From assembly GCF_000315625.1 (NCBI RefSeq), contig NW_005434556.1, positions 122,875 through 144,856 of the forward strand: a stretch of DNA of 21,982 bases, given 5' to 3'. A program made the translations under genes and the position numbers. This DNA comes from Guillardia theta CCMP2712. Taxonomy: Eukaryota > Cryptophyceae > Pyrenomonadales > Geminigeraceae. Below the pieces are notes generated by a model. That model saw only the letters and a program-made list of their open reading frames with translations. It made no database searches and was not told the DNA's origin. Each line of letters opens with the position of its first letter. Position 1 is the stretch's first letter. This document shows, piece after piece, positions 20,467 through 21,982 of the stretch.

Positions 20467-21402
20467 CTATTGCAGCCATTCGAGAACAATCTTTCCAATG
20501 TTTGGTATGATTGCATTCTGCTCAAACCTTTTCATTGCAGAGGAGACAAGGTCTCCTGCACCAAGCTCTCTCATCAGACTCTGCGAATAACAAGATATGA
20601 GTGATGAAATACCGAGAAAAAAAAATCACCTTGCTTTCTTTTGAACTGAAACAAGCAAGAAGATTTAAAGCCACTGGTAGCAAATCCTCGCTCGACAAGA
20701 AAGCCTTCACGGCTGCGAGCACGGCCTCGATGCCCCCGAGCCCCGCGATCTTGACCTGGTTGTCGGCGTTGACAGCCAGGCTCCCCAGCGCCCCGCACGC
20801 CTGCTGCTGTACAGGCTGGCCGGCGGGATGTGCACGCATGGCTGCGAGCACGGCCTCGATGCCTTTGTGTTTTGCAATATCCACCCTTAATCTGGGGCCT
20901 GTCTTTGCCAGGTCTCCCAGTATTCCGCATGCGAGCACCTGTATATCTTCACTGGATTGATGTGCCTTCACATTCTTCTTTCCCATTGCTCTTATGACAA
21001 TCTCTATTTCTCTTTGTTTCATCTCGCCCTTGTTTTCAGGTCTTTGCAGCTCCTTCAAGATTCTCACGATCTCCTCTGCGCTGCTCGCTTGCTCCAGTTG
21101 GTCTATCACGTGCTGTCTTGCCATGGAGCTGCTCGAGGTCTGGTTGGATGGCGACATATGGCTGGATTTCTCTTCTGAGCTTTTCGATTCTTGACCAGCA
21201 CCAGCACCCGAGAGTGACTTGTTTACCTGAAGCTCCAGAGCCATTTCAACATCTCCTGATCCAGCTTCCAGCTTCTCCATACTTGCCTCCATACTTGCGG
21301 TTTGTATCTCTTGCGTCTGTTGTGATGACTTTGGTGGTGCTACAGCATTCCTACCAGCCTCGCAAGCTGCTGCATCGATTTTGCGACCGTCTTGATCTTC
21401 AT
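20467..21402 (-). pseudogene. Gene D: 5'-truncated CHAT-ARM paralogue
   Basis: Homology to genes A and B starts inside the linker (EDQDGRKIDAAACEAGRNAVAP) and runs through the Ser-rich linker, the degenerate ARM unit, one full 43-aa ARM unit, the terminal half unit, a 49-nt intron (20581-20629) and the conserved last exon (SLMRELGAGDL...IVLEWLQ, TGA-equivalent TAG at 20467-20469). The CHAT domain and NLS-like patch are missing. The linker has an extra 15-residue or so insertion (PKSSQQTQEIQTA). At about 21400 the frame continues without a stop into antisense of the coiled-coil fragment, to a Met at 21610, giving a chimeric open frame. It is most likely a pseudogene, though a CHAT-less ARM stub or decoy cannot be excluded, as the remaining frame and splice sites are intact. 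Confidence 0.8.
20581..20629 (-). other. 49-nt GT-AG intron in gene D
   Basis: Minus strand: GAAAGCAAG, then gtgattttttttt...ttattcgcag, then AGTCTGATGAGAGAG. Same position and phase 0 as in genes A and B; removal restores the family C-terminus. Confidence 0.85.
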
Positions 21403-21982
21403 GATGATGGAGATGATGATGATGATGATTGAGATGATGATGTGTGATGATGATTACAATGCTGACGATGGGAGCAGCAATCTGAAGAGAGAATCTCCCA
21501 CACTTTGAAGGAACTACGTCAGGTACATGTCGTGTCGAGACTGATGTGCTCGTGGCCGCACTAGCTGAACCACAGACAACAGAGCGAGAAGAAGATGTCT
21601 TCTTACACAAAGCACAACTCTCATCTTCGAGGTGAGGAGAGAGAGAGAGAGGTCAGGAGGATCGTGATGGATGACGACCACCATCACAGACGAGATCTCG
21701 TGTTTGACGCGTGCTCTCCATGTGCTGACGACATTGCAGCTCGGTGAGGAGGAGGGGAGAAACCCTGGGGGAGGCAGAGAAGGAGAGGTAGAAGAAGGGC
21801 CAAGGTTTGAAACCTGTCTGCAGATGTCGACGAGCAGATTTCAAAGCTTGAGGGGATGATTGTGAAACAGGCAATTGAAGAACGTCTACGTGAGATGTAG
21901 TAGATGTCTTGGTGAGAGCTGATAGTTGTCTGCAGTCTTACCATCAGGCGAAATATCAGACCTCGTCCGTGAATATCACTTG
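21403..21982 (+). pseudogene. Partial copy of the coiled-coil gene
   Basis: Matches about 8400-9007. It retains the exon QSEERISHTLKELRQ (21478-21522) with its splice sites and the next three exons in order. About 70 nt corresponding to roughly 8825-8893 are deleted, joining GTGAAACAGGCA to ATTGAAGAACG. In the last exon one A is missing from the stretch encoding YQNLV, which shifts the frame. The copy continues past the right edge of the window. On its left it is fused, within the GAT microsatellite, to gene D on the opposite strand. Confidence 0.85.

Overview
This is eukaryotic nuclear DNA. Several genes are interrupted by short spliceosomal introns of about 42-63 nt with GT(GC)...AG ends and consistent phases. 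There are AATAAA signals, trinucleotide microsatellites and a retroelement remnant, and no bacterial operon structure. Mid-range GC, tiny introns and giant armadillo-repeat proteins suggest a microbial alga or other protist. My best guess is a cryptophyte such as Guillardia theta, but this is an inference from gene style and not a match I could run.

Layout, left to right. (1) Positions 1-1159 are a duplicated, microsatellite-rich flank. (2) Gene A (1160-4903, minus) has an N-terminal CHAT caspase-like protease domain, a disordered linker with an NLS-like patch, and 17 near-identical 43-aa armadillo repeats. (3) A truncated retroelement 3' end lies at 5202-6047. (4) A many-exon coiled-coil gene (6169-9989, plus) has a (CAG)38 tract and low-complexity introns. 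(5) A 29-30 bp minisatellite and a second copy of the left flank follow at 10020-10530. (6) Gene B (10906 to 15007 or beyond, minus) is a close paralogue of A with 19 repeats. (7) Gene C (15425-17353, minus) has a CHAT domain joined to a different, unrecognised helical region. Splice signals suggest C and B could be one transcript. (8) A 24-bp minisatellite array lies just upstream of C. (9) The 3' exons of an unrelated, unrecognised gene (18542-19417, minus) follow. (10) Gene D (20467-21402, minus) is a wreck: it keeps the linker, one full armadillo unit and the C-terminal exon, but has lost its CHAT domain. It is fused at a GAT/ATC microsatellite to a partial copy of the coiled-coil gene (21403-21982, plus).

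The main point is a locally amplified family of CHAT-protease/armadillo-repeat proteins. Most of each 129-bp repeat is almost invariant in DNA, within and between paralogues. Amino-acid differences concentrate at the helix-3 positions that form the ligand-binding groove in classical ARM proteins. Conserved CHAT protease, homogenised repeats, variable recognition surface and clustered, decaying paralogues together resemble a rapidly evolving sensor-effector (innate-immunity-like) system, comparable in logic to fungal NLRs with high-identity WD40 repeats. The architecture is visible in the sequence; the immune role is inference.
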